From Desulfobacteraceae bacterium (GTDB lineage Bacteria; Desulfobacterota; Desulfobacteria; Desulfobacterales; SURF-7), in assembly GCA_003599865.1 (NCBI GenBank), contig QZKS01000050.1, positions 62,001 through 126,000 of the forward strand: a stretch of 64,000 nt of DNA. The letters are read 5' to 3'. The translations under genes were made by a program, and so were the position numbers. Positions 45,157 through 53,404 of the stretch are shown piece by piece (position 1 is the first letter of the stretch; each line of letters starts with the position of its first letter). The notes beneath the pieces are model-generated. The model saw only the letters and a program-made list of their open reading frames with translations. It made no database searches and was not told where the DNA came from.

Positions 45157-45738
45157 TTATTTCAGTCCGGCCAGAAAATTTCCAACAAGTACCTGATTGT
45201 CTTTATCTGTAATCTCTTTGGGCAATCTTTCCATGGCAAGCGCAATAGCCGCTTCTACAAGTTCTGTCCGGAAAGCATGTTCTGCCTGAAGAATCCGGCT
45301 GCCCAGACGATGCTTGGCATTTTCAAGCATAAAGCGACTCTGGGCAAGGGCATCATTAATCATTTTTTCTTTTTCCGCCTCACCCTGCTCAATGATTCTT
45401 ACCTTGATGTTTTCAATGTGCGATTCCCCTTGCTTTAACAGCGCCATTGTTTCCCGGCTTTTCATTTCCGCCTTTTGCTTTTGATCCTCAAGATTTTTAA
45501 TATCTCTTGCAAGTGTCTCACCCCGTAAAGTGAGAAAATCCACAAGTGGTTTTTTTAAGAACTTAAAAAACAGAAACACAAGAATGGCGAAGTTTACATA
45601 CAACATAATAGAATCATAACGGGCTCGCCAGCCATTACCGCCCTCTGCTCCCAAGGCATCCAAAGTGGTAAAAACAAGAAAAAAAATAACAAAAAATAGA
45701 TACCGTGGAAGTGTCCCGGTTTTGGGGGTAGTTCTCAT
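45157..45738 (-). CDS. atpF: ATP synthase Fo subunit b
   Basis: 193 residues. Possible signal-like hydrophobic segment (YLFFVIFFLVFTTLDALGA), then the true membrane helix (IMLYVNFAILVFLFFKFLKKPL) followed by a long helical stalk rich in Glu, Lys, Arg and Ala that binds F1. Length and layout fit subunit b. Its start shares one base with the stop of the preceding b'-type gene. Last gene of the Fo operon; no F1 gene follows. Confidence 0.88.
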   Translation of the reverse strand: MRTTPKTGTLPRYLFFVIFFLVFTTLDALGAEGGNGWRARYDSIMLYVNFAILVFLFFKFLKKPLVDFLTLRGETLARDIKNLEDQKQKAEMKSRETMALLKQGESHIENIKVRIIEQGEAEKEKMINDALAQSRFMLENAKHRLGSRILQAEHAFRTELVEAAIALAMERLPKEITDKDNQVLVGNFLAGLK

Positions 45739-46190
45739 CAGGATAACCTCCGGTTCAGAATTTTTTCCATAATACCAGCAGCCAGCATTTCCGATTCAGC
45801 CTGAAGAGATTCTCTTGCTTGACGAATCTGTGCGTTAACCTCATTTTCCGTTTCCTGTTTTTGCTGCACGATTTCGTTCCTGGCTGCGGAATAAATCTCA
45901 TCCGCCTTCTTCGAGGCTTCCTCTTCCAACTTTTTTCTGAACACCATTGCATCATGTCTTGCCGCAGACTCTTTTTCCGTCAGCTCATTGGTAAGACGGA
46001 TGACTTCCTGATCGGCATCCATGGCGCTTTGCTTCAGCCCGTCCATATAATCAACCCGCCCATGCATCACATTTCCGAGCGGCCGGAACATGATGCGGTT
46101 AATGAGAAATAAAAAAATCAGGAAAGAAATCAATTGGACAAACAGCGTCTCATTAATACTGATTAAAGCGATATTACTGATAATTTCCAT
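45738..46190 (-). CDS. ATP synthase Fo subunit b' (second b-type subunit)
   Basis: 150 residues. A single N-terminal membrane helix (FVQLISFLIFLFLINRIMF) with the RPLG turn typical of b/b', then a coiled-coil stalk (DADQEVIRLTNELTEKES onward). Two different b-type genes in tandem imply a heterodimeric peripheral stalk, as in phototrophs and other Desulfobacterota. Confidence 0.85.
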   Translation of the reverse strand: MEIISNIALISINETLFVQLISFLIFLFLINRIMFRPLGNVMHGRVDYMDGLKQSAMDADQEVIRLTNELTEKESAARHDAMVFRKKLEEEASKKADEIYSAARNEIVQQKQETENEVNAQIRQARESLQAESEMLAAGIMEKILNRRLS

Positions 46191-46215
46191 GAGATATCAT
46201 CCCGTTTTATTTTCA

Positions 46216-46464
46216 TTAAACCACAAACAAAAGAAGAAGTGCAATAACCAGGGAATAGATACCGGTAGACTCCGATACAGCCTGTCCTACCAGCATGGTT
46301 CGTGTGAGAAGACCTGCCTCTTTTGCATTCTTTCCAATCGCTTCACAAGCTTTTGCCGCAGCCATTCCTTCACCGACGCCCGGTCCGATCGCTCCCAGTC
46401 CCATACATATACCTGCACCTAAAAATGCTGCTGCCTTTACGATATCTGCGCCTTCGATAGCCAT
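46216..46464 (-). CDS. atpE: ATP synthase Fo subunit c, sodium-type
   Basis: 82 residues, two helices. The N-terminal helix has GPGVGEG with Glu32; the C-terminal helix has GQAVSESTGIYSLVIA with Glu65, Ser66 and Thr67 and a Tyr at 70. Glu65-Ser66-Thr67 with Gln or Glu at 32 is the sodium-binding set known from Ilyobacter, Propionigenium and Fusobacterium c-rings. AGGAG six bases upstream gives a strong start, suggesting high expression. It lies directly after the four-hairpin c gene. Confidence 0.93.
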   Translation of the reverse strand: MAIEGADIVKAAAFLGAGICMGLGAIGPGVGEGMAAAKACEAIGKNAKEAGLLTRTMLVGQAVSESTGIYSLVIALLLLFVV

Positions 46465-46593
46465 TTTTTTCTCCTAACTTGATATGATTGTATTTTAATT
46501 TTGGGAAGGTGCCAAAACGGTTCCATTCCCAATTCACATTATATAGATCCCTGCTGCATAAAAAAATAACTTATTATTCAAAACATAAACCGG

Positions 46594-47568
46594 CTAGACA
46601 ACAAAAATCAGAACCAACGCGATTACCAGTGAATAAATACCGGTTGATTCCGATACCGCCTGTCCCACCAACATGACGCGGGTAATGTCGGCAGTATGAT
46701 TTTCATTTCTGGCGATCCAGGTTACGGCACTTCTAGCCGTAAATCCTTCTCCGATACCCGGTCCGATCGCACCGATCCCCATGCATAAACCTGCTGCAAG
46801 CAGAGCCATGGCCGGTGCAAGGGCGTCTGTTGCAGGAACCTCCCTGAATATCAAAATGAAACTGACCAGCAGGCCGTAAATGGCTGTCGTCTCCGTAACC
46901 GCCATTCCCAGAAACATGGTGCTCAGCGTTGTCTTGGCAGCCAATGGCTGACGTGCCGCTCCTTCACAGGCAGCTCCGGCTACAAGGCCATCCCCGAGAC
47001 CGGAACCGACGGCTCCGAATCCGGCTGCAAATCCGGCGCCTAGAATAGCTGCCCATGTAGGCGAAACCGGATGGCTGGAAAAATCAGAAAAAATCAGAAT
47101 CAGGGAGGTTACCAATGAAAATATAGCCGGCGTCTGGGCAACGCTGGAACCAACCAGCATGTTCATCTGAATGGAATCTTTAAATCCGGGTTGTCTTGCC
47201 AGTCCCTTGCAGGCCGAACCAGCCGTTATACCCGATCCGATACCCGATCCGATCGCCCCAAGCCCCATAGAAATCCCTGAAGCAAGCAGAACACTTACCG
47301 TAATCCATGTTTGATGGGGGAACTTTGAAAACAGCAGCATCATGGCGATCACGAGACCGAAAATGGATGCCGACTCCGCTACGGCCTGCCCCATTAACAT
47401 CATCTTTAAAATGTCATCGGATATTTTAGGATTCCTTGAAATTGCAACGGTTGCCTCAGATGCGGTATACCCCTCACCGACCGCTGATCCGATAGCTCCG
47501 AATCCCATCGCCAGCCCTGCGCCGATATATGATGCCATGGGCACCCAGTCTTGAAGATAAAATTCCAT
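46594..47568 (-). CDS. Four-hairpin fused ATP synthase subunit c (eight helices)
   Basis: 324 residues made of four tandem c-type hairpins at about 9-80, 87-160, 170-241 and 250-324. Helix-2 sites: Glu65-Ser66 (hairpin 1), Gln145-Thr146 (hairpin 2, carboxylate lost), Glu226-Thr227-Thr228 (hairpin 3), Glu307-Ser308-Thr309 (hairpin 4). Helix-1 partners: Glu32, Ser112, Asp193, Glu274. Polar loops keep RNP/RQP patterns. Each unit has GAIG or GAVG glycine motifs. It lies between atpB and the single-hairpin atpE, so it is probably part of the same ring. It is not a V-type K subunit: the surrounding operon is F-type. Confidence 0.9.
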   Translation of the reverse strand: MEFYLQDWVPMASYIGAGLAMGFGAIGSAVGEGYTASEATVAISRNPKISDDILKMMLMGQAVAESASIFGLVIAMMLLFSKFPHQTWITVSVLLASGISMGLGAIGSGIGSGITAGSACKGLARQPGFKDSIQMNMLVGSSVAQTPAIFSLVTSLILIFSDFSSHPVSPTWAAILGAGFAAGFGAVGSGLGDGLVAGAACEGAARQPLAAKTTLSTMFLGMAVTETTAIYGLLVSFILIFREVPATDALAPAMALLAAGLCMGIGAIGPGIGEGFTARSAVTWIARNENHTADITRVMLVGQAVSESTGIYSLVIALVLIFVV

Positions 47569-47572
47569 AAGT

Positions 47573-48247
47573 CTACTTTACCTGTAACGAAATATAAACG
47601 GTAGTTAGCATTGTAAATACAAATGCCTGGATTGTCCCTACAAAAAGGCCAAAAAATGCATTCAAAAACGGCGGTAACAGTACGCTGTATGTAAGGTACG
47701 ATACTACCAGAATGATAATTGAGCCTCCCATGATATTACCGAAAAGACGAAAGGATATGGAAACAACGTTTGCCAATTCTCCTATTATATTCAATGGAAG
47801 CATAAAAACAAAAGGTTCGATGTATCCTTTCAGGTAAGCTTTGATCCCCCGGGTTTTTATCCCGGAATAATGCGCGATAAAAAAACCCATGAGCCCCAGA
47901 CTAAGGGGAGTGTTCAGGTCTTTGGTGGGCTCTTCCAGGTGAGGGATGATTCCCAGCCAGTTTGACAATACCAGAAACATGAACAAGGCACATATCAAAG
48001 GCCCAAATTTTTTGGCCATCTCCTTGTCCAGGGTATCTTCGACAAGACCAAACAGATTTTCAATAAACAGTTCACCCATGACCTGCAAGGGACCTGGAAC
48101 CATGCTTTTTCTGCGACTGGATAATATACCGAATAAAAGCAGGATGGCGATGACAATCCAGGTATGTCCGATAACCCCAAGATTGAATGTGAGGGTGTAA
48201 TCGCCTAAATGAACAAGCAGTTGATGTACTTTTCCTAACTCCTCCAT
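47573..48247 (-). CDS. atpB: ATP synthase Fo subunit a
   Basis: 224 residues with about six membrane helices. The essential stator Arg is in the fourth or fifth helix within SISFRLFGNIMGG, preceded by PLNIIGELANVV; LSNWLGIIPHLEEPT and the C-terminal QAFVFTMLTTVYI are also family motifs. It faces the c-ring and carries the ion half-channels. Four bases separate its stop from the fused c gene. Confidence 0.94.
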   Translation of the reverse strand: MEELGKVHQLLVHLGDYTLTFNLGVIGHTWIVIAILLLFGILSSRRKSMVPGPLQVMGELFIENLFGLVEDTLDKEMAKKFGPLICALFMFLVLSNWLGIIPHLEEPTKDLNTPLSLGLMGFFIAHYSGIKTRGIKAYLKGYIEPFVFMLPLNIIGELANVVSISFRLFGNIMGGSIIILVVSYLTYSVLLPPFLNAFFGLFVGTIQAFVFTMLTTVYISLQVK

Positions 48248-48258
48248 GGTTTTGCATC

Positions 48259-48645
48259 CTAATTTTTATATTTAATCCGATCCTTAAAAAATTTCAGCAG
48301 ATGATCGGCCAGCAGCATCAATTGAACCATAAAAATACCGATGATCACCGCAAACAAATCATACTGCTCATATCTGATGGCCATGACAATCGGAATTGCC
48401 ATGAGCAAGTATCTGAAAAAAATCGATCCAAGCGCGATGACAAAGACGCTGCGTTTTGATCGATCAATCCTCATCGGCAGCGTTTCACCCATGAGGACAA
48501 AATTCAATATACTGAAAAGAGTGCCGAGAATCAGTCCCTTGCAGATCGGGACCAATCCAACCAGATAAAAGATAAAACCGGTTATGATGGCAAATGAAAG
48601 TGCGGCTGAGCCGTATTTTTTCTGAGTCTGCCTAATCCCTTCCAT
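48259..48645 (-). CDS. atpI: ATP synthase accessory membrane protein AtpI-like
   Basis: 128 residues, four membrane helices (ALSFAIITGFIFYLVGLV, LILGTLFSILNFVLMGE, FVIALGSIFFRYLLMAIPIV, AVIIGIFMVQLMLLADH). The ILGTLFSILNFVLMG pattern matches the ATP-synt_I family. Known AtpI proteins help c-ring assembly, notable next to an unusual c gene. It overlaps the atpZ end by 14 bases. Confidence 0.8.
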   Translation of the reverse strand: MEGIRQTQKKYGSAALSFAIITGFIFYLVGLVPICKGLILGTLFSILNFVLMGETLPMRIDRSKRSVFVIALGSIFFRYLLMAIPIVMAIRYEQYDLFAVIIGIFMVQLMLLADHLLKFFKDRIKYKN

Positions 48646-48898
48646 TAACCGGCCTGTCTTTTTGATCCTTTTTGGTCTTTGTCACTGCCATGATTTGTCG
48701 GTATACGACATTTGCTCCGCCCAGAACGCCCAGAATGGTAAAAACTGTAATAAATATTCCTTTTGTTCCGATCCAATCATCCAGCTTCAGACCGATAAAA
48801 AAGCAGAATCCAATACAGCCGGCCATGGTAAGGCCGATCTGCATGATAATCTGTAAGTTTTCTGCCCAGACTTGATTTTTTTTAAAATCAAAAAACAT
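48632..48898 (-). CDS. atpZ: ATP synthase accessory protein AtpZ-like
   Basis: 88 residues, two membrane helices: IGLTMAGCIGFCFFIGLKLDDWIGTKG and IFITVFTILGVLGGANVVYRQI (shown in part), with the conserved D-x-W-x-GT turn of the AtpZ family (formerly linked to Ca/Mg transport). First gene of the Fo operon. Confidence 0.8.
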   Translation of the reverse strand: MFFDFKKNQVWAENLQIIMQIGLTMAGCIGFCFFIGLKLDDWIGTKGIFITVFTILGVLGGANVVYRQIMAVTKTKKDQKDRPVNGRD

Positions 48899-48911
48899 TC
48901 CGGATACTCCC

Positions 48912-48954
48912 CTGAAAAATACTACAACCTACTGAAAAATATTGTAATATTTTT
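48912..48954. promoter_or_regulatory. Direct and inverted repeats upstream of the Fo operon
   Basis: CTGAAAAATA occurs at 48912 and 48932, 20 bases apart, and AAAAATATT/AATATTTTT (48935-48943, 48946-48954) forms a 9-base inverted repeat with a 2-base spacer. The region is immediately upstream of atpZ and is A/T rich. Confidence 0.35.
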
Positions 48955-49106
48955 ATCAAATCAAGCCCATCTTTGAAAAAGGCTATATAACAATATTATA
49001 AAATGCAGTCAAGAATTAAAAAAATGTTATTGAAATGAAAAAACCATCCCCCTATTATCCATATTATTCTGAACATCGGAAACGCAATATTGTGGAAAAA
49101 ATATTA

Positions 49107-49907
49107 ATGGCTGAAACCGGCAAAACACAATTTGTGGTAACCATATTGGGATCCGGGACTTGTGTTCCTTCCTTGACACGAAGCTCCTGTTCCATCCTGA
49201 TGGAAATCGGTCATCAGAAATTATTATTTGATTCCGGACCGGGAACCATGAGGCGATTGCTGGAAGCAGGCGTCACGATCTATGACATTACACATCTGTT
49301 TTATACCCACCTGCACCCCGATCATACCGGCGAACTGGTTCCTTTCTTATTTGCCACAAAATATTCCCATGCAGGCCAAAGAAAAATCCCTTTGACGCTT
49401 ATCGCCGGAAACGGTTTCCTGCATTTTTTTCAAAAGCTGAAATCCGTTTACGGGCAATGGATCCACTTTGAAAATGAATTTCTGAATATTTTAGAAATGG
49501 ATAACACGAATTCGGATCTTATCCGGTTCCCCGATTTCTCTGTTCATTCCATTCCCATGTCCCACAATCCGGAAAGCATCGCATTTAAAATCACAACGAC
49601 CGCTCATCAATCCGTCGTTTTATCAGGAGATACCGACTATACCAGCAATCTGATCGATATCGCGGCCGGCGTCGATCTTCTGATCTGTGAATCCGCTACG
49701 CCGGATGACATGAAAATTCCCGGCCACCTCACGCCATCCCTCGCAGGGAAGATTGCATCAGCATCCCGAGCCAAAAAACTGGTTCTTACCCATTTTTATC
49801 CGGAATGCGAACAGGTTGATATTGCAAAAGAGTGCCGTAAAACTTATAGTGGCGATCTTTTACTTGCAGAGGACTTGATGAAAATTGAAATACATACCAT
49901 CATTTAA
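49107..49907 (+). CDS. Metallo-beta-lactamase fold hydrolase, ribonuclease Z-like
   Basis: About 266 residues. The MBL motif HxHxDH is present (YTHLHPDHTGEL); further ligands are the Asp in LSGDTDYT and the His in LTHFYPEC, plus SHNPESIAFK typical of RNase Z-related proteins. The start FVVTILGSGTCVPS is characteristic. ATG 49107 is favoured over 49035 since the core begins eight residues later. It may be a tRNA 3' nuclease or another phosphodiesterase; the flexible-arm exosite of true RNase Z is not evident. Confidence 0.82.
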   Translation: MAETGKTQFVVTILGSGTCVPSLTRSSCSILMEIGHQKLLFDSGPGTMRRLLEAGVTIYDITHLFYTHLHPDHTGELVPFLFATKYSHAGQRKIPLTLIAGNGFLHFFQKLKSVYGQWIHFENEFLNILEMDNTNSDLIRFPDFSVHSIPMSHNPESIAFKITTTAHQSVVLSGDTDYTSNLIDIAAGVDLLICESATPDDMKIPGHLTPSLAGKIASASRAKKLVLTHFYPECEQVDIAKECRKTYSGDLLLAEDLMKIEIHTII

Positions 49908-49928
49908 TAACCAACTTATTGAAAAAGA

Positions 49929-50597
49929 ATGAAATATTATCCAGTCAATCTGAATATCCGTGATCGGAAATGCCTTGTCGTAGGCGGCGGGACGGTCGGA
50001 ACAAGGAAAGTGGCCACACTCGTTACATGCGGAGCAAAGGTTACCGTTGTAAGCCCCGTCATTTCATCTGCGCTGTCGGATCTCGCGGCAAAGGGAGTAA
50101 TCCGGGTCTACCAGCGAGAGTTCTGTCCATCGGATTTAAATGATATATTTCTTGTCATCGGTGCAACCAGCAATGAGGAACTGAACCGCCGGATCAGTGA
50201 AGATGCCGAACAGCGAAACCTTCTGTGCAACATTGCCGATGTACCGAAAGCATGCAATTTCATTTTACCGGCGGTTATTGCAAGAGGAGATCTGATCATT
50301 GCGATTTCCACTTCCGGAAACAGCCCTGCGTTTGCCAAAAAACTACGGGAAAAACTGGAAAATCAGTTTGGAGAAGAATACGGCTACCTTCTCCATCTGA
50401 TGGGTGCCGTTCGAAAAAAACTCCTTGCACACAAACACGAACCCGAAGCGCATAAGCATCTATTTGAGAACATTCTTGATGCGGGCCTGCTGGACATGAT
50501 ACGGGAGGAAAGAATAGAAGATATCAACGCCCTGCTGTTGAAAACCTTTGGAAAGGGATATACACTTGAAGAGTTGCTTCCTGAACAAAAAAAGTGA
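49929..50597 (+). CDS. Precorrin-2 dehydrogenase/sirohydrochlorin ferrochelatase (Met8/CysG N-terminal type)
   Basis: 222 residues. An NAD-binding Rossmann motif CLVVGGGTVGTRK, the central domain with NLLCNIADVPKACNFILPA (containing the catalytic Asp), and STSGNSPAFAKKLREKLE match the N-terminal half of CysG. There is no methyltransferase half, so precorrin-2 must come from a separate CobA. Product is siroheme, needed for sulfite reductases and for siroheme-dependent heme synthesis in many anaerobes. Upstream of ccsA and hemA. Confidence 0.92.
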   Translation: MKYYPVNLNIRDRKCLVVGGGTVGTRKVATLVTCGAKVTVVSPVISSALSDLAAKGVIRVYQREFCPSDLNDIFLVIGATSNEELNRRISEDAEQRNLLCNIADVPKACNFILPAVIARGDLIIAISTSGNSPAFAKKLREKLENQFGEEYGYLLHLMGAVRKKLLAHKHEPEAHKHLFENILDAGLLDMIREERIEDINALLLKTFGKGYTLEELLPEQKK

Positions 50598-50611
50598 ATA
50601 AATGAGGGGCT

Positions 50612-51433
50612 ATGGAAAGCGTCATCTTGATTGTAATTTTGTTTTATGCTGCCGGCACGGCATTCTATACAGCTTACTTTGCGAAACAAAAAGAAATTTG
50701 GCATCAGACAGGCTATTATCTTTTGCTTGCGGGATTCCTGATTCATTTTCTGAACATCGGCATTCAGCACATGCAAACCGGTATTTTTCCAGCAGGCAAT
50801 CTGAACGAGAACCTGTCCATTGCAAGCGGAGCGGTTGCCGGTGTTTATTTGCTGTTGCGGTATAAATTTAATATTAAAATTTTAGGATTTTTTGCCGCCC
50901 CATTATCTGCAATCGTATTGATGATTTCTTTTTTTTTACCCAGCGGCCCCTCCCCCGAACCCAGCCCGGTGTTTAAAAATATCTGGTTGATTATTCATGT
51001 AATCGTTATTTTTATCGGGGAAGCGTCTTTTGCACTGGCATGCGGGGTCGGCATCCTGTATCTGGCCCAGGAGCATGCCATTAAAACAAAAAATCATGGT
51101 TTTTTTTACAAACGTCTGCCCTCTCTGGAATTAATTGATTCCACCGGATATGCCTGTATTGTCGTCGGGTTTACCCTGCTGACCATTGGTCTTATCATCG
51201 GATCCGTGTATGCAAAATTTGTTTGGGGACGATTCTGGTCCTGGGATCCGAAAGAGGTATGGTCTCTGATCTCTTGGCTTCTCTATGCAGCACTCCTCCA
51301 TCAGCGCCTGACCATGGGATGGAGAGGACGAAAGGCAGCGATCATGTCCATTGTCGGTTTTGCAGCACTGATGTTCACTTTTTTCGGGGTAAATTTTTTC
51401 TTAACCGGTCATCACGGCGAATTTACAAAATGA
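50612..51433 (+). CDS. Cytochrome c biogenesis protein CcsA/HemX type
   Basis: 273 residues, about eight membrane helices. The heme-handling signature WGRFWSWDPKEVWSLISW is present, flanked by conserved His (IIHVIVIFIGEASF and LHQRLTMGWRGR). The short form lying beside hemA matches both CcsA-like proteins and HemX; a cytochrome c assembly or hemA-regulating role cannot be separated from sequence. Confidence 0.85.
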   Translation: MESVILIVILFYAAGTAFYTAYFAKQKEIWHQTGYYLLLAGFLIHFLNIGIQHMQTGIFPAGNLNENLSIASGAVAGVYLLLRYKFNIKILGFFAAPLSAIVLMISFFLPSGPSPEPSPVFKNIWLIIHVIVIFIGEASFALACGVGILYLAQEHAIKTKNHGFFYKRLPSLELIDSTGYACIVVGFTLLTIGLIIGSVYAKFVWGRFWSWDPKEVWSLISWLLYAALLHQRLTMGWRGRKAAIMSIVGFAALMFTFFGVNFFLTGHHGEFTK

Positions 51434-51487
51434 TATATGCAGGAAACCGGCTGAGTTTCGATTCAGCCCATATGAAAAAATAAAAAC

Positions 51488-52756
51488 ATGAATGAAATCG
51501 TATTACTGGGATTAAATCACACGACAGCACCTGTGGCATTACGGGAATGCCTGGCATTTTCCAACCAGGAGGCTGTTGAATCACTGGCCCAGCTCGGTAA
51601 AGATCCGGCGGTTGATGAACTTCTCATTTTCTCCACCTGCAATCGTGTCGAAATTCTGATGACATCCAATAACATATCTGCAGCGGTTGATGCGGCCAAA
51701 AAACACATTTCAACATTCAAACGCATTCATCCGGAAGAATATGAAAAGGCATTATACACTCTTCAAGGAGAAGATGCCGTCAAACATGTGTTTCGGGTGG
51801 CATCCAGCCTGGATTCCATGATCATCGGCGAACCTCAGATCCTGGGACAAATCAAGGAAGCCTACCGGGTCGCTACGGAAAATAAAACATCCGGGGTTAT
51901 TCTCAACCGGCTGCTTCACCGCACCTTTTTTGTCGCTAAAAAAGTCAGGACCGAAACCGGAATCGGAGGAAGTGCTGTTTCCATAAGCTATGCTGCCGTG
52001 GAGCTCGGGAAAAAAATCTTCGGCAGTCTTGAAGAGAAAAAAGTTCTCCTGATCGGTGCCGGTGAAATGGCGGAACTGGCTGTTGAACATATCATTCAAA
52101 ACCGAGCATCCGATATCTATGTGGCGAACAGGACTTTTCGAAGAGCGGTTGCGCTTGCGGATCGTTTTCAGGGAAAGGCTGTCCATTTTGAAGAAATCCA
52201 GGATGTATTGAAATCCGTTGACATCATTATCAGTTCAACAGGCTCACCGAGCTTTATCATCTCCCATGAGATGGTCAAAAGCTGCATGAAAATGCGGAAA
52301 AATCGTCCCATTTTTTTTATTGATATTGCCGTTCCGCGCGATATCGATCCTGCGGTCAATCGCATCAGCAATTCCTATGTGTATGATATCGATGACCTAA
52401 AAAGTGTCATTGATGAAAATATAGAAGAACGAAAAAAAGAAGCGATTAAAGGGGAAAGAATTGTCGATGAAGCAGTCATCAAATTTATGGAATGGTATCA
52501 GAATCTGGAAGTAATACCAACAATTGTATCCATCAAAAACAAACTGGATACCATTGTAAAATCAGAGCTTGAAAAAACCCGATCTTCTTTGAAACACCTG
52601 CCTGAGCCGGATCTGAAAACCGTAACGCGCATGACGGATTCCATCATTAAAAAATTCATGCATGATCCGACCCTTTTTCTGAAAGGGAACGGATGCCACG
52701 GTGATAAGGCATTTTACCTGGATGCCGCACGCAAACTTTTCAAGCTGGATGACTGA
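51488..52756 (+). CDS. hemA: Glutamyl-tRNA reductase
   Basis: 422 residues. Reduces glutamyl-tRNA to glutamate-1-semialdehyde, the first step of C5 tetrapyrrole synthesis. The catalytic Cys51 lies in FSTCNRVE, GLNHTTAP at the N-terminus, and GEPQILGQIKEAY, the NADPH-binding VLLIGAGEMAELA and FFIDIAVPRDIDP follow. Third gene of a tetrapyrrole/cytochrome cluster with the Met8-type enzyme and ccsA. Confidence 0.96.
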   Translation: MNEIVLLGLNHTTAPVALRECLAFSNQEAVESLAQLGKDPAVDELLIFSTCNRVEILMTSNNISAAVDAAKKHISTFKRIHPEEYEKALYTLQGEDAVKHVFRVASSLDSMIIGEPQILGQIKEAYRVATENKTSGVILNRLLHRTFFVAKKVRTETGIGGSAVSISYAAVELGKKIFGSLEEKKVLLIGAGEMAELAVEHIIQNRASDIYVANRTFRRAVALADRFQGKAVHFEEIQDVLKSVDIIISSTGSPSFIISHEMVKSCMKMRKNRPIFFIDIAVPRDIDPAVNRISNSYVYDIDDLKSVIDENIEERKKEAIKGERIVDEAVIKFMEWYQNLEVIPTIVSIKNKLDTIVKSELEKTRSSLKHLPEPDLKTVTRMTDSIIKKFMHDPTLFLKGNGCHGDKAFYLDAARKLFKLDD

Positions 52757-52902
52757 ACCGTTATGGGGCCGTATTTGCGAATGTCATGCGGCCTCCATCA
52801 AAATTGAATCAAATACAGAACTCATTTTTATTCTTTACAAAAATGCATTTAATTGATAGCTTTCATGATTTATTACTCCGGCAATTCATTACACCAAGGT
52901 TT

Positions 52903-52966
52903 GTCATTCCGGAGAACGCTGGCATCCAGACAGCTACTGGATGCCGGATCAGGTTCGGCATGACGG
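52903..52966. repeat. REP-like nested palindromic repeat
   Basis: Outer arms GTCAT (52903-52907) and ATGAC (52960-52964) surround a 10-of-11 inner stem CTGGCATCCAG/CTGGATGCCGG (52919-52929, 52937-52947). The wording GTCATTCCGG...CTGGATGCCGGATCAGGT...GGCATGACGG matches a widespread class of intergenic repeats in proteobacteria and Desulfobacterota. The rest of the 285-base gap between hemA and dksA shows nothing. Confidence 0.7.
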
Positions 52967-53041
52967 AATTCCTGTATTTGTTTGCCGGGCTAATATCATG
53001 CTTGATATATAATTCCTAATCAAAATGTAAAGGTTTTTGCC

Positions 53042-53404
53042 ATGAAAAAAAAAGATCTTGATTTTTTTAAAGAGCTTCTGACAAAAAGACTGGAAGACCT
53101 TTTAGAGCAGGCAGATGATACGGTTTCCGGTATGACCGATCAAAAGGAAAACTTTCCGGATCCCACAGACAGAGCATCCCATGAAGCAAATCGCAATTTT
53201 ATGCTCCGAATACGAGACCGGGAGCATAAACTCATCAAGAAAATAAAGGGCGCTCTGGAACGTATTGAGAATGGAACCTTTGGAATCTGCGAGCAATGCG
53301 AAGAGGAAATTTCCATTGAACGGCTGAAAGCACGGCCGGTAACCACACAATGTATTGATTGCAAGAGCAAAGAGGAGGCGTTAGAGAAAGCCCTTGGATT
53401 ATGA
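53042..53404 (+). CDS. dksA: DksA/TraR-family RNA polymerase-binding regulator
   Basis: 120 residues. N-terminal coiled coil with the tip motif DPTDRAS (Asp40, Asp43) and a C4 zinc finger, Cys83, Cys86, Cys104 and Cys107 (CEQC and CIDC). Binds the secondary channel of RNA polymerase and potentiates the ppGpp response. Slightly shorter than E. coli DksA (151). Its end overlaps the PHP gene by 11 bases. Confidence 0.92.
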   Translation: MKKKDLDFFKELLTKRLEDLLEQADDTVSGMTDQKENFPDPTDRASHEANRNFMLRIRDREHKLIKKIKGALERIENGTFGICEQCEEEISIERLKARPVTTQCIDCKSKEEALEKALGL

